A stretch of 64,000 nt of DNA from JAPOXR01 sp963664715 (GTDB lineage: Bacteria > Pseudomonadota > Alphaproteobacteria > Rhodobacterales > Rhodobacteraceae). The notes beneath the pieces were generated by a model. It ran no database searches and was not told the DNA's origin. It worked only from the letters and a program-made list of their open reading frames with translations. Shown here piece after piece: positions 25,605-34,942 of the stretch. Positions within the stretch are counted from its first letter, which is position 1. Each line of letters starts with the position of its first letter. The stretch is taken from assembly GCA_963664715.2 (NCBI GenBank), contig CAXXUY010000002.1, positions 124,001 through 188,000 on the forward strand. Direction: 5' to 3'. The position numbers and the translations under genes were made by a program.

Positions 25605-26983
25605 TCGCAGTTCTCGCCGGAAGTGCCCCGATGTGCCCTGACGGTCACCGCGAAATCGTCTGCTATCCCGACACCGATGTTTTCCCGCTTCGGAGGCTCG
25701 TTCGACACAGGTTCCAGACGCAGGCGCTGAACGATGGTTGCAATCCCGAGAACGAACATCTGCCGGGCAATGCCGCTCCCCTGGCAGCTGTGAGGCCCGT
25801 CGCCAAAAGGGATGTAGGCGTGCGTCGGGCACTTTCCTGCCCCCGGCAAGGGGCCCTCCAGCCAGCGTTCCGGCCTGAATTCGTTTGCGCGATCCCAATG
25901 CTTCGCCTTGTGGTGCAGCACCCGCATGGCCACATGCATCAACGTTCCCTTCGGAATTCGGTAGCCGCCGAGTTCGCAGTCTTCCACCGCAATCTTCGGG
26001 AGCATGACATAGGCCGGCGGCTCGAGGCGAAGGATTTCGGCGCAGACCGCTCGTGCATAGGTCAGCCTGTTGAAATCCGAAGCCTCCAGCTGGCGGTCTC
26101 CCGCAACCGCCGCGACCTCACGCTCCAGGCGTTTGCGCACCGCCGGATTCCTGGCGATGTGGTGAACACCGAAAGTCATGGCGGCCGTTGGAGCGTCGAC
26201 ATAGACACACATCAAGGCGATGATTTCGTCGCGCAGGGCTCGCGCATTGCGATAGGGGGCTTCCGCATTCTCCTGCGAACTGAGGACAAGACGCGAGACC
26301 ACTCCATCGGAGGCATCTCCTGCCAGCCGAATGGCTTCGTCGATGTATTTCGCAAGCGTATCGGCAGCGCGAACCGCGCGCCGCAGTGCTGGTGACAGTC
26401 TCTTGAGCAGTGCGCTCATGGGAAGGATATTGAACAGGATTCCCAGCTTGGGAAACTCTAGGAAGTCCTTGCCGAGCTGACGGGGAATCGTCACGCCGCC
26501 GCCGAGAATGATGCCGACAACGGAGTCCCAGACAAAGCGGTCCATTTCCTTGTCGATATTGACGACCTGACCGGGACGGCACCTGTCCCGCAGTTCGAGG
26601 GCCTTCTCGATTATGATCCGCGCATGGGCGTCTGCGTGGTCCGGACCCAGAGCCTTGGTCATGAAACCGCGCCGGGCCGCGTGCTCCCCGGCGTCGGCGA
26701 TAACGGCCAGGAATCCGTGCCTTATGACCTCGTTCTTCGAACCGCCCGGATACCACGGTGCGAACACGGACGCGCGCGTCACGAGAATTTCATTGATCAG
26801 TTCGGCATCGAATACGGCGCAGCATTTCATCATTGGCAATTCGAAAGAGACGATTTCACCGTAGTCCTCGTGAAGCCTCGCCATGAAATCTGCGTATTTT
26901 GACCCGCGCTTGCGAAGGTTTCGCAGATGCTGTCCTCTTGGACCTGGAGGCAGCGCCAGGCGCTGAATGGATGCCTGATTCAT
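25601..26983 (-). CDS. Cytochrome P450
   Basis: 460-aa monooxygenase. The heme-thiolate loop FGDGPHSCQGSG (about residues 404-415) has the Cys ligand, and the K-helix ExxR is AEILRLEPP. The I-helix reads CVYVDAPTAAM: the usual acid-alcohol pair (E/D-T) is changed so that only Thr remains, with Pro before it. This may alter oxygen activation. AGGAG is 7 bases before the ATG. The stop overlaps the start of the MMPL transporter gene. No ferredoxin or reductase partner is adjacent. A fragment of a second P450 N-terminus lies directly upstream. Substrate unknown. Confidence 0.92.
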   Translation of the reverse strand: MNQASIQRLALPPGPRGQHLRNLRKRGSKYADFMARLHEDYGEIVSFELPMMKCCAVFDAELINEILVTRASVFAPWYPGGSKNEVIRHGFLAVIADAGEHAARRGFMTKALGPDHADAHARIIIEKALELRDRCRPGQVVNIDKEMDRFVWDSVVGIILGGGVTIPRQLGKDFLEFPKLGILFNILPMSALLKRLSPALRRAVRAADTLAKYIDEAIRLAGDASDGVVSRLVLSSQENAEAPYRNARALRDEIIALMCVYVDAPTAAMTFGVHHIARNPAVRKRLEREVAAVAGDRQLEASDFNRLTYARAVCAEILRLEPPAYVMLPKIAVEDCELGGYRIPKGTLMHVAMRVLHHKAKHWDRANEFRPERWLEGPLPGAGKCPTHAYIPFGDGPHSCQGSGIARQMFVLGIATIVQRLRLEPVSNEPPKRENIGVGIADDFAVTVRAHRGTSGENCE

Positions 26984-27030
26984 CGATCACTCCTGTCACT
27001 GGAAGGCCGTGCCGTGCTGCTTTTCCACTC

Positions 27031-27165
27031 GGCGTTGTCCAAGAACTCCGGATAGCCGGTCGCCTGGCGGCAGAGGTTGCGAAATCGTTGACCCTTGTGA
27101 CCGGGCGGGAAGCCGAACCTCCGGCCTTTTTCGGCCGCTGGACGTCCAATTGAGGCCCTCGACAT
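27031..27165 (-). pseudogene. Cytochrome P450 N-terminal remnant
   Basis: A minus-strand frame reads ASIGRPAAEKGRRFGFPPGH then KGQRFRNLCRQATGYPEFLD. It parallels the N-terminus of the intact P450 downstream (ASIQRLALPPGPRGQHLRNL, then RKRGSKYADFM). The proline-rich FPPG hinge and the following GQ-RNL are shared. The frame stops soon after, at 26980. It looks like what is left of a tandem P450 copy that was deleted down to its first ~45 codons. Confidence 0.5.
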
Positions 27166-27280
27166 CGGGGCACAAGACATTCACTCGTTCATGATTCGAA
27201 TTCGCCTAGCAAATTCGATCATGCTCATGGAATGCTGACATCCCTGTACAATCACGCGGCAAGCCCTTCCATTGCACGCG

Positions 27281-28480
27281 CTACCACTCTCGCGAGTCTT
27301 CGTCGAAAACGGAGGTCGGCAGTTTGTATGAAAGCTCGAGTTCGCCCAGGTCCGACGCCTGCAACAAGGTATTGAATGCGTCCAGGGCATATCGGGAAGA
27401 ACAATCAAGACCCAATCGCTGCAAGAGACGCTGCAATCGATGCGATAGCGCAATTATCGGGAGCCGTGGGATCGCCTTCGGAGGGGGAAACCGGACTATG
27501 TCGGCTAACTCGTTTCCGATCAACTCCCGGGAGATCTGATAGTATTTCAATGCGTCGGACCGGCGGATTTCGGAACTGGAAACTCCCAGCACGCAAGGCA
27601 CACTGTTAATGATGCTGTTCGCCAAGATGATCCCGTGTTCGTCGGGAGGTGGCTCGCACAAATTGCCAATCTCGAATGTGCGGACCGCGGTTGCTTCGTC
27701 ATGGAACAGGATTGCGTCCGGAATTCCAAGGAGGGTCCCGGAATATCGCCAAACGTGAACCCAGGCCGCGCGTTCCTCGCTGCTGAACCCGCCCCCGAGG
27801 CGGTCGACATGCTGCATCAGCCGACCTGAGAAACACGCGGCTCCTAGCAACATATGCGCCGTGCTTATCGGTACTCCAAATGCTGCTTCGTCCCACTCGC
27901 AAGAATCCTTGAGCAACAATCTCGACCGGGCATGGACCAGGCGAATTCGAAGAGTCAGCTTCCAGCCGTCGCCTCCAGGCATTACTCCGTCCGGAAGGAA
28001 CTGTTCGAATAGGTGCAGATTATTCTGCTTGAGGCGGCGAACTCCATTCTCAACGAGCCGGCTTCTCACATAGAAGGATTTGGAGATCAGCGTGGAAAAG
28101 CCCTCGACGATCGCGCCGGTCGCCAGGGCTGCCAGGACGATTTTCGGGTTGCGAAAGAACGCCAGCGAAGCAATCCTTGCCTGTTCGGGATCAAACCACG
28201 CAGGCAACACTGAAGCGGACTCGACAAGGTCTCGAAGTGACCGGGGAATCAATATTCTTGGGCTTTGGCACCGGTTGAGGGCTGCAAGAATGGTTTTGTG
28301 GTCGTCGGCAACCGAAGCGAGGTCCTCCACTGCGCGCTCTGCCAAGGCATCCCCGACTGTTGTATGGCGGATATACGTGTCTGCTATCCCGGAATCCCTC
28401 GCACAGGCCTTTTCGTAGCCTTCCCTGTAAATCAACGGAATTGCTGTTTCCGAATGGCTCAGTTTACAAATCGTATGCAT
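27281..28480 (-). CDS. MpaB/Lcp-like (DUF2236) oxygenase, 5' end interrupted by IS
   Basis: 399-aa reading frame of the oxygenase MpaB / latex-clearing-protein family. These are b-type heme oxygenases of polymers or lipids, or enzymes of unknown reaction. The family core is visible: RLVHARSRLLL (conserved Arg-x-x-x-His), EAAFGVPISTAHM, EERAAWVHVWRYSGTLLGI and later SRELIGNELADIVRF. The first seven codons (MHTICKL) come from the terminal repeat of the IS element inserted at 28456. Before insertion the frame continued ...KRNNSETAIPLIYREG. The truncated protein may still fold, as the conserved domain starts after the junction. Whether it is expressed is unclear. Confidence 0.7.
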   Translation of the reverse strand: MHTICKLSHSETAIPLIYREGYEKACARDSGIADTYIRHTTVGDALAERAVEDLASVADDHKTILAALNRCQSPRILIPRSLRDLVESASVLPAWFDPEQARIASLAFFRNPKIVLAALATGAIVEGFSTLISKSFYVRSRLVENGVRRLKQNNLHLFEQFLPDGVMPGGDGWKLTLRIRLVHARSRLLLKDSCEWDEAAFGVPISTAHMLLGAACFSGRLMQHVDRLGGGFSSEERAAWVHVWRYSGTLLGIPDAILFHDEATAVRTFEIGNLCEPPPDEHGIILANSIINSVPCVLGVSSSEIRRSDALKYYQISRELIGNELADIVRFPPPKAIPRLPIIALSHRLQRLLQRLGLDCSSRYALDAFNTLLQASDLGELELSYKLPTSVFDEDSREW

Positions 28481-29483
28481 GACCTGTCGATTGCGGCTGC
28501 AAGACAGGTGCGTGACGAGGCGTTCTCCAGTTCAATGTGTTGAAACCATTGCAGGTAGTTGTCGAGATATTTGGTCGCGATGCCGCGGTCGCGCCGCAAG
28601 AAACCCTTCAATTGGCTGTGTCGGCTGTTCACCGTCTGAATGTGAAAGGCGTCCCGAACCCGCTCTCCGCCAGACAGGTTGAGCGCTTCGTGGCGGACAC
28701 CCATAGCGGCGGCGCAGGGCGGATAGGCTCGGTGACCATCGCTCACCAGCACGATATCCCCGTCCACGACGGGTTCGATGACCTTGCGCAGGGCAGCGGC
28801 ATTGACCGCCGGAAGACACGCACTGACCGTCATGCCGCTGCGGTCGGCAGCAACCAGCACCGGAACCTGTTCATCCGACAGGCCGCGCCTGCCGGCCTTG
28901 CCGCCACGTCGGCGCGCCTTGCGGTCCAACTGCCGCTCGCCCTTGCGGCTCTCCAGAACATAGGTCTCGTCGGCCTCGACAATGCCCGTGAGCTTGCGGG
29001 ATCGCAGCTGCCTGGTGGCAAGAAATCGGTGCCGCCAGCGAAAAGAGGTGTTGACGGCAAGCCTGCAATGCCCGGCCGATGCGCGAACCGTCATCCCTTC
29101 CGACAGACAATTGCCAAATGCCAGCCATCTTTCCTTGCGGTGAAGACCCGAAAGGGGCGTGCCCGTCGCCGCATTGAATGTCCTCCCGCAGCCCTTGCAT
29201 TGATACCGTCGCAGACCACGGGCCTTGCCGCGGGAAACCGCACCCGGCGTGCCGCAATGGGGACAGCGGCGATCTTCACCCACCGCCGCTTCAATCGCGG
29301 CCAACGAAGCCGAAGCCTGCGAGCCCCCGGAAAGAACCGCTTCGGCTTCCCTGCGTTGCGCCGGGCTGAGGCGATCAATTCCTGAGAGCCATTCCTGATA
29401 CTGCTTGCGATCCATTACCGTCTCCTGTTCCACAGGAGAACATACCGTGAACGCATACGATTTGTAAACAGAGCCTTCCGAAT
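28448..29483. mobile_element. IS1595-family insertion sequence with 8-bp target duplication
   Basis: The element spans 28456-29475 (1,020 bp). Its ends are 23-bp inverted repeats (28456-28478 and 29453-29475) differing at one base and starting GGCTC. The flanks are identical: TTCCGAAT at 28448-28455 and at 29476-29483, the 8-bp duplication typical of IS1595 elements. Ends, duplication and transposase are all intact, so the insertion is recent and the copy may be active. Removing it with one duplication restores an open frame across the junction of the MpaB/Lcp-like gene. Confidence 0.93.
28459..29415 (-). CDS. IS1595-family transposase
   Basis: 318-aa DDE-type transposase. An N-terminal zinc ribbon (CPHCGTPG ... 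YQCKGCGRTF, about residues 40-75) is followed by the catalytic domain: GIVEADETYVLES (first Asp), IVLVSDGHRAY (second Asp) and HSQLKGFLRRDRG near the third position. The frame is open further upstream to 30051, but ATG 29415 has AGGAG 6 bases before it, lies inside the element and gives the family's length. The stop codon falls in the inner part of the terminal repeat. Confidence 0.93.
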   Translation of the reverse strand: MDRKQYQEWLSGIDRLSPAQRREAEAVLSGGSQASASLAAIEAAVGEDRRCPHCGTPGAVSRGKARGLRRYQCKGCGRTFNAATGTPLSGLHRKERWLAFGNCLSEGMTVRASAGHCRLAVNTSFRWRHRFLATRQLRSRKLTGIVEADETYVLESRKGERQLDRKARRRGGKAGRRGLSDEQVPVLVAADRSGMTVSACLPAVNAAALRKVIEPVVDGDIVLVSDGHRAYPPCAAAMGVRHEALNLSGGERVRDAFHIQTVNSRHSQLKGFLRRDRGIATKYLDNYLQWFQHIELENASSRTCLAAAIDRSCIRFVN

Positions 29484-29844
29484 TGTTTCGTTTCTGCCCT
29501 TGCAACGCGCTTCCCCCCGCCGAATTATCGAAGTTCGCTTCCGGGGAACTGCCCACCAGCGGTGAAGCGCCATTGAGGGACCGTAGGGCGCCCGTCGAGC
29601 AAGATGCGCTATCCGGCGTTACTCGTGGATCACGCGTTGCGGTCACGGCGGCACTCGCAGCGGCGTAATTTCGCGCAACTCGGACTGGTGCCGGTAGTAC
29701 TGAGACCCAGGAACGAAGACGCCCTGAACTTGCAAAGAAGTCCGCTTCAGCGGGACCGAGCCGTTCTCCTCCGCTTCGATGTCGAAATTCCGGCCATTCA
29801 TCACTAGAGTCTTCTGCATTCGAAAGATTGCACGTATACATCAT
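29484..29844 (-). pseudogene. Displaced 5' part of the MpaB/Lcp-like gene (possible)
   Basis: Beyond the IS, the minus strand stays open in the frame that would join SETAIPL of the oxygenase: ...DNSAGGSALQGQKRNNSE. Possible original starts are ATG 29841/29844, or a TTG near 29505 preceded by GGGGGGAAG. The longer leader resembles no known domain, so only the last 10-20 codons may have been real coding sequence. Confidence 0.4.
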
Positions 29845-30251
29845 ATGAATATGTAAGTTTAGCTGAAATACATTGTTTTCATATGAATCCAAGAAAGATT
29901 GGCTCATGTACGAAGGTGGACCATCGCGTGTATTGCGGCCCACTCTGGCTTCGTGAACCTTGTGGGCACGCAACAACTCACAAAGAGGACGCGATGCCGG
30001 CTGATATCGAACTCGCGAACACCAATCACGCGCTGGTCGATGCCAGAGCATTCACTCCCTGAACACAAAGGGTAACTTCCATTACTGGGATTGGTGCCAC
30101 CGGTTTCCGAGTATTCCGGTTTCCGGTTTCCGGTGACCGTACCATCTGTTGGCGGAATCGATATGCCACGGCAGCATTCGACGGAGACCCGCCAGCGGTT
30201 GGGCCGGATTACAGGGAAGGGTAGAGGAATCTTCGTACTCTGTTATTACAC
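29845..30251. other. Intergenic accessory DNA with short TTTCCGG repeats
   Basis: No gene is evident. Near 30099-30135 the heptamer TTTCCGG or close variants recurs in tandem. The stretch leads into an IS110-type transposase tail. Confidence 0.4.
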
Positions 30252-30467
30252 GGTGCGACGGCGGTTGCCCGGTATGCCCGGCGTCAGAAGACGATCTCCA
30301 ATCCCTGGCTTAGCCGGATGCTGCCGGAGAAGACGCTGAAGCTGTTCGCGGTGGCGCTGGCCAACAAGATGTTACAGACGGTCTGGGTGCTGTCGATGGC
30401 AGGAGAGCATTATCGCCGGCGTTGGGATCAGGGCCGACCATGCAGGGACCGGATCAAGGCTCCCTGA
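30252..30467 (+). pseudogene. IS110-type transposase C-terminal remnant
   Basis: A 71-codon frame ending in TGA reads GATAVARYARRQKTISNPWL, then LSRMLPEKTLKLFAVALANK and TVWVLSMAGEHYRR. The pattern (NPWL...LLxxKPxKxxAVALANKxxRIxWALxxxGExYR) is the C-terminal end of IS110/IS1111 transposases. The catalytic DEDD and Ser domains upstream are absent, so this is a dead tail. Confidence 0.6.
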
Positions 30468-31270
30468 AATCCCGGACTGGCTAGTCGCCTTTGAGGTCAG
30501 TTCGCAGTTCGGGTGTGCAGTTGGTGGGGAGGACGCCGTAAGGGTAGGTTGCCAGGAAGACGGAGCCGGAAAAACAACCTATCCGCAATGTGCGGCAGAA
30601 CAAGTCAACCCGATTCGGATCCGGTTCACGGAATCATCTAGGCCAGCAGACGTATCCTGCCTTGAAGACCGGATTTGCGGCTGGATATGACCCGGCATGC
30701 CAAGACTGATCGTCCGAAATCCTGTTTTCATGTCGGGGGCGTGGACATACCCGGATAACGGAATGATTCACTGTCGAAGACAGCCAGCCGCATCCCGCTC
30801 CCGCCATGCAATAAAGAGGCCAACAAAGGGCTATGCATGGAAATCGATTTGAAAAGGAAAGCGTACGGGTTCAACCTCGAATGAATTCTGCAAAGGGGGC
30901 GACGTTTGCGGCCAACAACAGACTTGCGGCCATGAACTGCAAAATCCACGACGATTCCAGAGACGACCATCGTCGTGACCATCAAGCCGGGTATTCTGAC
31001 GCCCTCATATCCTGCAATCGCGAATAAGCTAAGGCCCGCTGCGAGGATCATGCAGGCATGCGGACGCAATGGAGCGGCAAACGATAATCGAAACCAAATC
31101 CATCAGGCCCTGGGTGCATGAAAGGTTGGAGATGTCGCAATACGAGATTCACACCCTGTGAATTCGAGTTGTGATCAGGCGCGGTTCAATCCGGTTCCCG
31201 ACGAGACAGGCGGTGAATTCGAACTCGTCCGGGCCTGCGCAAGTCCCGGGACAGAAGAATGGACTGCCAA
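30468..31270. other. Gene-poor stretch upstream of the molybdenum hydroxylase operon
   Basis: About 800 bp. The longest minus-strand frame (30728-31069) has one hydrophobic patch but no ribosome site or recognisable domain, so I do not call it a gene. No RNA gene or repeat was noted. Confidence 0.45.
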
Positions 31271-31305
31271 TTGACGTGTATTGAGGATATTGTTAGTATG
31301 CTAAC
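31271..31305 (+). promoter_or_regulatory. Promoter and MarR-type operator of the molybdenum hydroxylase operon
   Basis: TTGACG (31271-31276), 17 bp, TAGTAT (31294-31299) forms a plausible sigma-70 promoter. The -10 lies within GTTAGTATGCTAAC (31292-31305), an inverted repeat GTTAG/CTAAC. The same motif (GTTAGTATACTAAT) covers the -10 box at 41768-41781. A MarR-family gene sits in this operon, and MarR proteins bind such palindromes, usually to repress until a ligand arrives. Confidence 0.7.
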
Positions 31306-31326
31306 GAAATTTGGCAGGACGATTTC

Positions 31327-32184
31327 TTGGAATATCATTCACCGGATTCGTTGCAGGATGCGCTGGGCTTGCTTGCCGATGGTGAAGTCACGGTCGTCGC
31401 GGGGGCCACGGATTTCTTTCCGGGTCTCGAAAGGGGAAAGGCGCCAGGATGCCTTCTGGACGTTACCAGGATTGTCGAAATCAAGGGAATATCGCGCTCG
31501 GATGCAGGATGGCGCATCGGGGGAGCCTCAACCTGGGCCGAAATCCTGGAGTTTCCTTTCCCACCGGCGTTTGATGGGCTGAAGGAAGCGGCCCGGGAAG
31601 TGGGTTCCGTACAGATTCAGAACGCCGGGACGGTCGGGGGCAACATTTGCAATGCTTCGCCGGCTGCTGACGGCGTTCCACCACTTCTTGCACTCGAGGC
31701 AAAGGTCGAAACCGTTTCGTCCGGCGGAACGAGGCTGGTTCCGATTGGGGAATTCATAACCGGAGCACGAAGAACGGACCTTCGACCCGGTGAACTGGTG
31801 GCCGCAATTCACGTGCCCGCCAGCAACCGGGAAGGGTTCGGGTCGTTTCTGAAGCACGGGAGCAGAAAATACCTGGTGATTTCGATTTCAATGGTTGCAG
31901 TTGTCGTTCACATCGAAGCGGATGGAGCAATCAACGAGGCAAGGGTGGCAGTCGGCGCGTGTTCACCGGTGGCGAGGCGATTGCATGGGCTGGAGGCAGC
32001 AGTCGCTGGAATGAATGCCGACATGCTGGATTCGGTTTTCCCCGCATCGAACGACATGCTGGGCCCGCTGGCGCCTCTCGATGACATCAGGGCAAGCTCC
32101 GATCATCGCATGCTGGCCACGCTGGAACTCTGCAGACGCGCCTTGGTCCGGGCGGTCAAATCCGGGACCCGGGCGCATGCTTGA
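31327..32184 (+). CDS. Molybdenum hydroxylase FAD-binding subunit (CoxM/XdhB-like)
   Basis: 285 aa. FAD-binding motifs of the molybdopterin dehydrogenase medium subunit are present: VVAGATDFFPGL near residue 24 and AGTVGGNICNASPAAD near residue 100, followed by PPLLALEAKV. It passes electrons from the 2Fe-2S clusters of the partner to an acceptor. The start is TTG 31327 (GGAATATC follows), 8 bases after CAGGA; no better ATG exists. It is the first gene after the MarR-type operator and overlaps the next gene by 8 bp. Confidence 0.9.
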   Translation: MEYHSPDSLQDALGLLADGEVTVVAGATDFFPGLERGKAPGCLLDVTRIVEIKGISRSDAGWRIGGASTWAEILEFPFPPAFDGLKEAAREVGSVQIQNAGTVGGNICNASPAADGVPPLLALEAKVETVSSGGTRLVPIGEFITGARRTDLRPGELVAAIHVPASNREGFGSFLKHGSRKYLVISISMVAVVVHIEADGAINEARVAVGACSPVARRLHGLEAAVAGMNADMLDSVFPASNDMLGPLAPLDDIRASSDHRMLATLELCRRALVRAVKSGTRAHA

Positions 32185-34942
32185 CCGGCCGGGAAATCCG
32201 ATGATCCACTTCATATTGAATGGCAAGCAGGCAGAGTGCCGTCCGGAGCCTTGCGAACGCTTGTCCGAGTCGCTGCGCGAGCGTCTCGATTGTCGTGACG
32301 TCAAGGTCGGGTGCGATGCAGGAGATTGTGGAGCCTGCACCGTGTTGCTTGACAGCGATCCGGTCTGTTCCTGCCTGACGCCCAGCCACCAGGTTGCTGG
32401 CAGACATGTCGAAACCCTGTCCGGACTGATCGGTCTGGACCCGAGGGCGGACGCTCTTGCGGCGGCATTCCAGCGGCATGGTGCAGCGCAATGCGGGATC
32501 TGCACACCTGGCATGATCGTGACCGCGGTTGCGCTGTTGAGAGACAATGGCTCTCCCGCCGAGACTGAACTGGTCGATGCACTGGGCGGAGTTTTGTGCA
32601 GGTGTACAGGATACCGGAAGATCGTCGATGCCGTCCGGGACGTCGGCAATTCGGTCACTGCATCTGAATTCAACCCTGTTGGAGGAATCGGGATCCCAAT
32701 GCAGAGGGTGGACGGAGCGGCAAAGGTTGAGGGCCGGGAGGTATTCGGAGACGATGTAGGCGGTCCCGACTGGCTTTCCGTGCTCGTCATCCGCTCACCG
32801 TATCCGCATGCTTCATTCCGGATTGGAGACATCGGGAATTTCATCCGGGAGAATGAAGGCATCGAGGCGGTTCTGACTGCCGACGATGTTCCGGGACTCA
32901 ACAGGATTGGTGTGATTCCCGGCTTCATTGACCAGCCTGTTTTTGCTGAACGGGAAGCCCGGTTCAGAGGGGAAGCAGTGGCGGCGCTGGTCGGACGAAG
33001 GGATGCATTGCAGGGTTTCGATATTCAGGGATTTCCTGTCGAATGGGAAGAACTCGACCATATCGCCGAAACCGGGGAGGCTCTGAATCCGGAAGCCGCT
33101 CGGCTGCATTCGGACAGGCCCGGCAATGTCATGTGCCGCGGGGAGGTTCGGCGTGGCGATGTCTGCCACGCACTCGCAGCTGCCACAGTCGTGGTTGAAG
33201 GTGAATTCACGACGCCGTTCGTGGAACACGCCTATATCGAGCCGGAGGCTGGCTGCGGGCTTGCAAGGGACGGTCGTATCGAAGTCCATGCCGGGACCCA
33301 GGCGCCGGTCATGGATCGCGACGGCCTGGCCGCGATTCTTGCTGTGGACAAGAGCATGGTGCGGGTGGTGCCGACTGCCGCGGGTGGAGGCTTCGGAGCC
33401 AAGCTGGATCTGTCGGTGCAGCCATATCTGGTGCTGGCGGCTCGAAAGACCGGTCGCCCCGTCCGCATGGCGTACACCAGGACGGAGTCGATGCAATCGA
33501 CGACCAAGCGTCACCCCTCCAGCATTCGCATGAAAATCGGCGCAACACGGGAAGGACGAATCAGCGGGCTTCTCTATGAAGGAAGGTTCAACACCGGTGC
33601 CTACGCAAGCTGGGGCCCAACTGTCGTTAACCGCGTGCCCGTGCATGCATCGGGGCCCTACAAGGTGTCCGACTACAGCGCGAAGACCTGGGGCATCCAC
33701 ACCCACAATGCGCCATCCGGCGCATTTCGCGGATTTGGAGTGCCGCAAAGTGCAATCGCCCAGGAGATGCTGTTTGATGAACTCGCCGAACGCCTGGGAA
33801 TCGACCCGCTGGAATTCCGGATCAAGAACGCGCTCGAGATCGGTTTCCCGACAGTATGCGGCCAGGTCTTCTCGCAGGGTGTCGGAATCAGGGCATGCCT
33901 GGAAGCATTGCGTCCTTTCTGGCTGGCATCGAACAGGGACGCTGAAGGCTTCAATCGTCGAGCGGAATCTGACGGCAACCCGGAACGGATGGGGGTCGGC
34001 GTGGCAGCCGGATGGTATGGATGCGGCAACACGTCGCTTCCCAACCCTTCGACCATCAAGGCCGGCATTCGCGGTGATGGTACGGTGGTGCTTCATCAGG
34101 GAGCAGTCGACATCGGGCAGGGGGCGAACACCGCAATTGCCCAGATCTTCGCAGAGGCGCTGGGTGTCCCGACAGCTGAAATCGAGCTTGCATCCGGGGA
34201 CACCGACATCACGCCGGATGCAGGAAAGACATCGGCGTCGCGCCAGACTTTCGTGTCAGGCAACGCGGCACGGCTGGCCGGTGCTGCGCTGAGAAACACT
34301 CTGTTCAGGATGTGCAACGCATCAGCGAATGCGACACTCGAATTCTGCAATGGCGGGATCCGGATAACCGACAGGTCTGCCGGGCACCTGGTCGATCTGG
34401 GCAGCATCGAACCGGACGATGAAGGTTACGTGTTCAAGGCCATCGAAACATATGACCCGCCTACCACTCCGCTTGATGAGAATGGACAGGGCATTCCCTA
34501 TGCCCAGTTCGGATATGCGGCACAGATGGCCAGACTGGTGGTTGATACCGGCCTTGGCACCGTCCGGGTGCAGGAAGTAGTTGCTGCCCACGATGTCGGC
34601 AGGGCGATCAACCCGATGCTTGTTGAAGGCCAGGTTCACGGCGGAATTGCCCAGGGGCTGGGAATGGCGCTGATGGAGGAATACGTGCCCGGGCGGACAG
34701 AAAACCTTCACGACTATCTTATTCCGACAATCGGTGACATGCCGCCCGTTCGAACGATCATCATCGAGGATCCGGACGAACATGGGCCATTCGGAGCGAA
34801 GGGGCTGGGTGAACATGCGCTGATTCCGACTGCGCCGGCAATTCTCAATGCGATTCGCAGGTCCTGTGGTGCAAGGCTGACGCATGTCCCGGCCACGCCT
34901 TCGAGGATTCTTGCAGCACTGGGGAACACCGATGCCGGATAG
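32177..34942 (+). CDS. Fused 2Fe-2S / molybdopterin-binding hydroxylase subunit
   Basis: About 921 aa (start ATG 32177, or 32201 giving 913). The first ~160 residues form the two 2Fe-2S domains: GCDAGDCGACTV with a later Cys, then QCGICTPGM and LCRCTGYRKI. The rest is the Mo-cofactor domain of the xanthine oxidase family: GGGFGAKLDLS, AFRGFGVPQS, QGANTAIAQ, HGGIAQGLG and the catalytic-Glu motif GAKGLGEHAL. Unlike xanthine dehydrogenase, the FAD domain is a separate gene upstream. It would hydroxylate an N-heterocycle with water-derived oxygen. Nicotinate C6 is suggested by the next genes but not proven. Confidence 0.9.
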   Translation: MLDRPGNPMIHFILNGKQAECRPEPCERLSESLRERLDCRDVKVGCDAGDCGACTVLLDSDPVCSCLTPSHQVAGRHVETLSGLIGLDPRADALAAAFQRHGAAQCGICTPGMIVTAVALLRDNGSPAETELVDALGGVLCRCTGYRKIVDAVRDVGNSVTASEFNPVGGIGIPMQRVDGAAKVEGREVFGDDVGGPDWLSVLVIRSPYPHASFRIGDIGNFIRENEGIEAVLTADDVPGLNRIGVIPGFIDQPVFAEREARFRGEAVAALVGRRDALQGFDIQGFPVEWEELDHIAETGEALNPEAARLHSDRPGNVMCRGEVRRGDVCHALAAATVVVEGEFTTPFVEHAYIEPEAGCGLARDGRIEVHAGTQAPVMDRDGLAAILAVDKSMVRVVPTAAGGGFGAKLDLSVQPYLVLAARKTGRPVRMAYTRTESMQSTTKRHPSSIRMKIGATREGRISGLLYEGRFNTGAYASWGPTVVNRVPVHASGPYKVSDYSAKTWGIHTHNAPSGAFRGFGVPQSAIAQEMLFDELAERLGIDPLEFRIKNALEIGFPTVCGQVFSQGVGIRACLEALRPFWLASNRDAEGFNRRAESDGNPERMGVGVAAGWYGCGNTSLPNPSTIKAGIRGDGTVVLHQGAVDIGQGANTAIAQIFAEALGVPTAEIELASGDTDITPDAGKTSASRQTFVSGNAARLAGAALRNTLFRMCNASANATLEFCNGGIRITDRSAGHLVDLGSIEPDDEGYVFKAIETYDPPTTPLDENGQGIPYAQFGYAAQMARLVVDTGLGTVRVQEVVAAHDVGRAINPMLVEGQVHGGIAQGLGMALMEEYVPGRTENLHDYLIPTIGDMPPVRTIIIEDPDEHGPFGAKGLGEHALIPTAPAILNAIRRSCGARLTHVPATPSRILAALGNTDAG

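Noticed and set aside
23247..25898. Longer form of the MMPL transporter starting at 25898
   Set aside because: The extra 98 residues overlap the P450 gene and read as basic low-complexity sequence; ATG 25604 forms a classic 4-bp overlap with the P450 stop.
28459..30051. A 530-aa transposase fusion
   Set aside because: The leader lies outside the insertion sequence ends; ATG 29415 with AGGAG is the transposase start.
30728..31069. Minus-strand 113-aa frame with a hydrophobic segment
   Set aside because: No ribosome site, no recognisable domain and unbalanced composition; treated as spacer.
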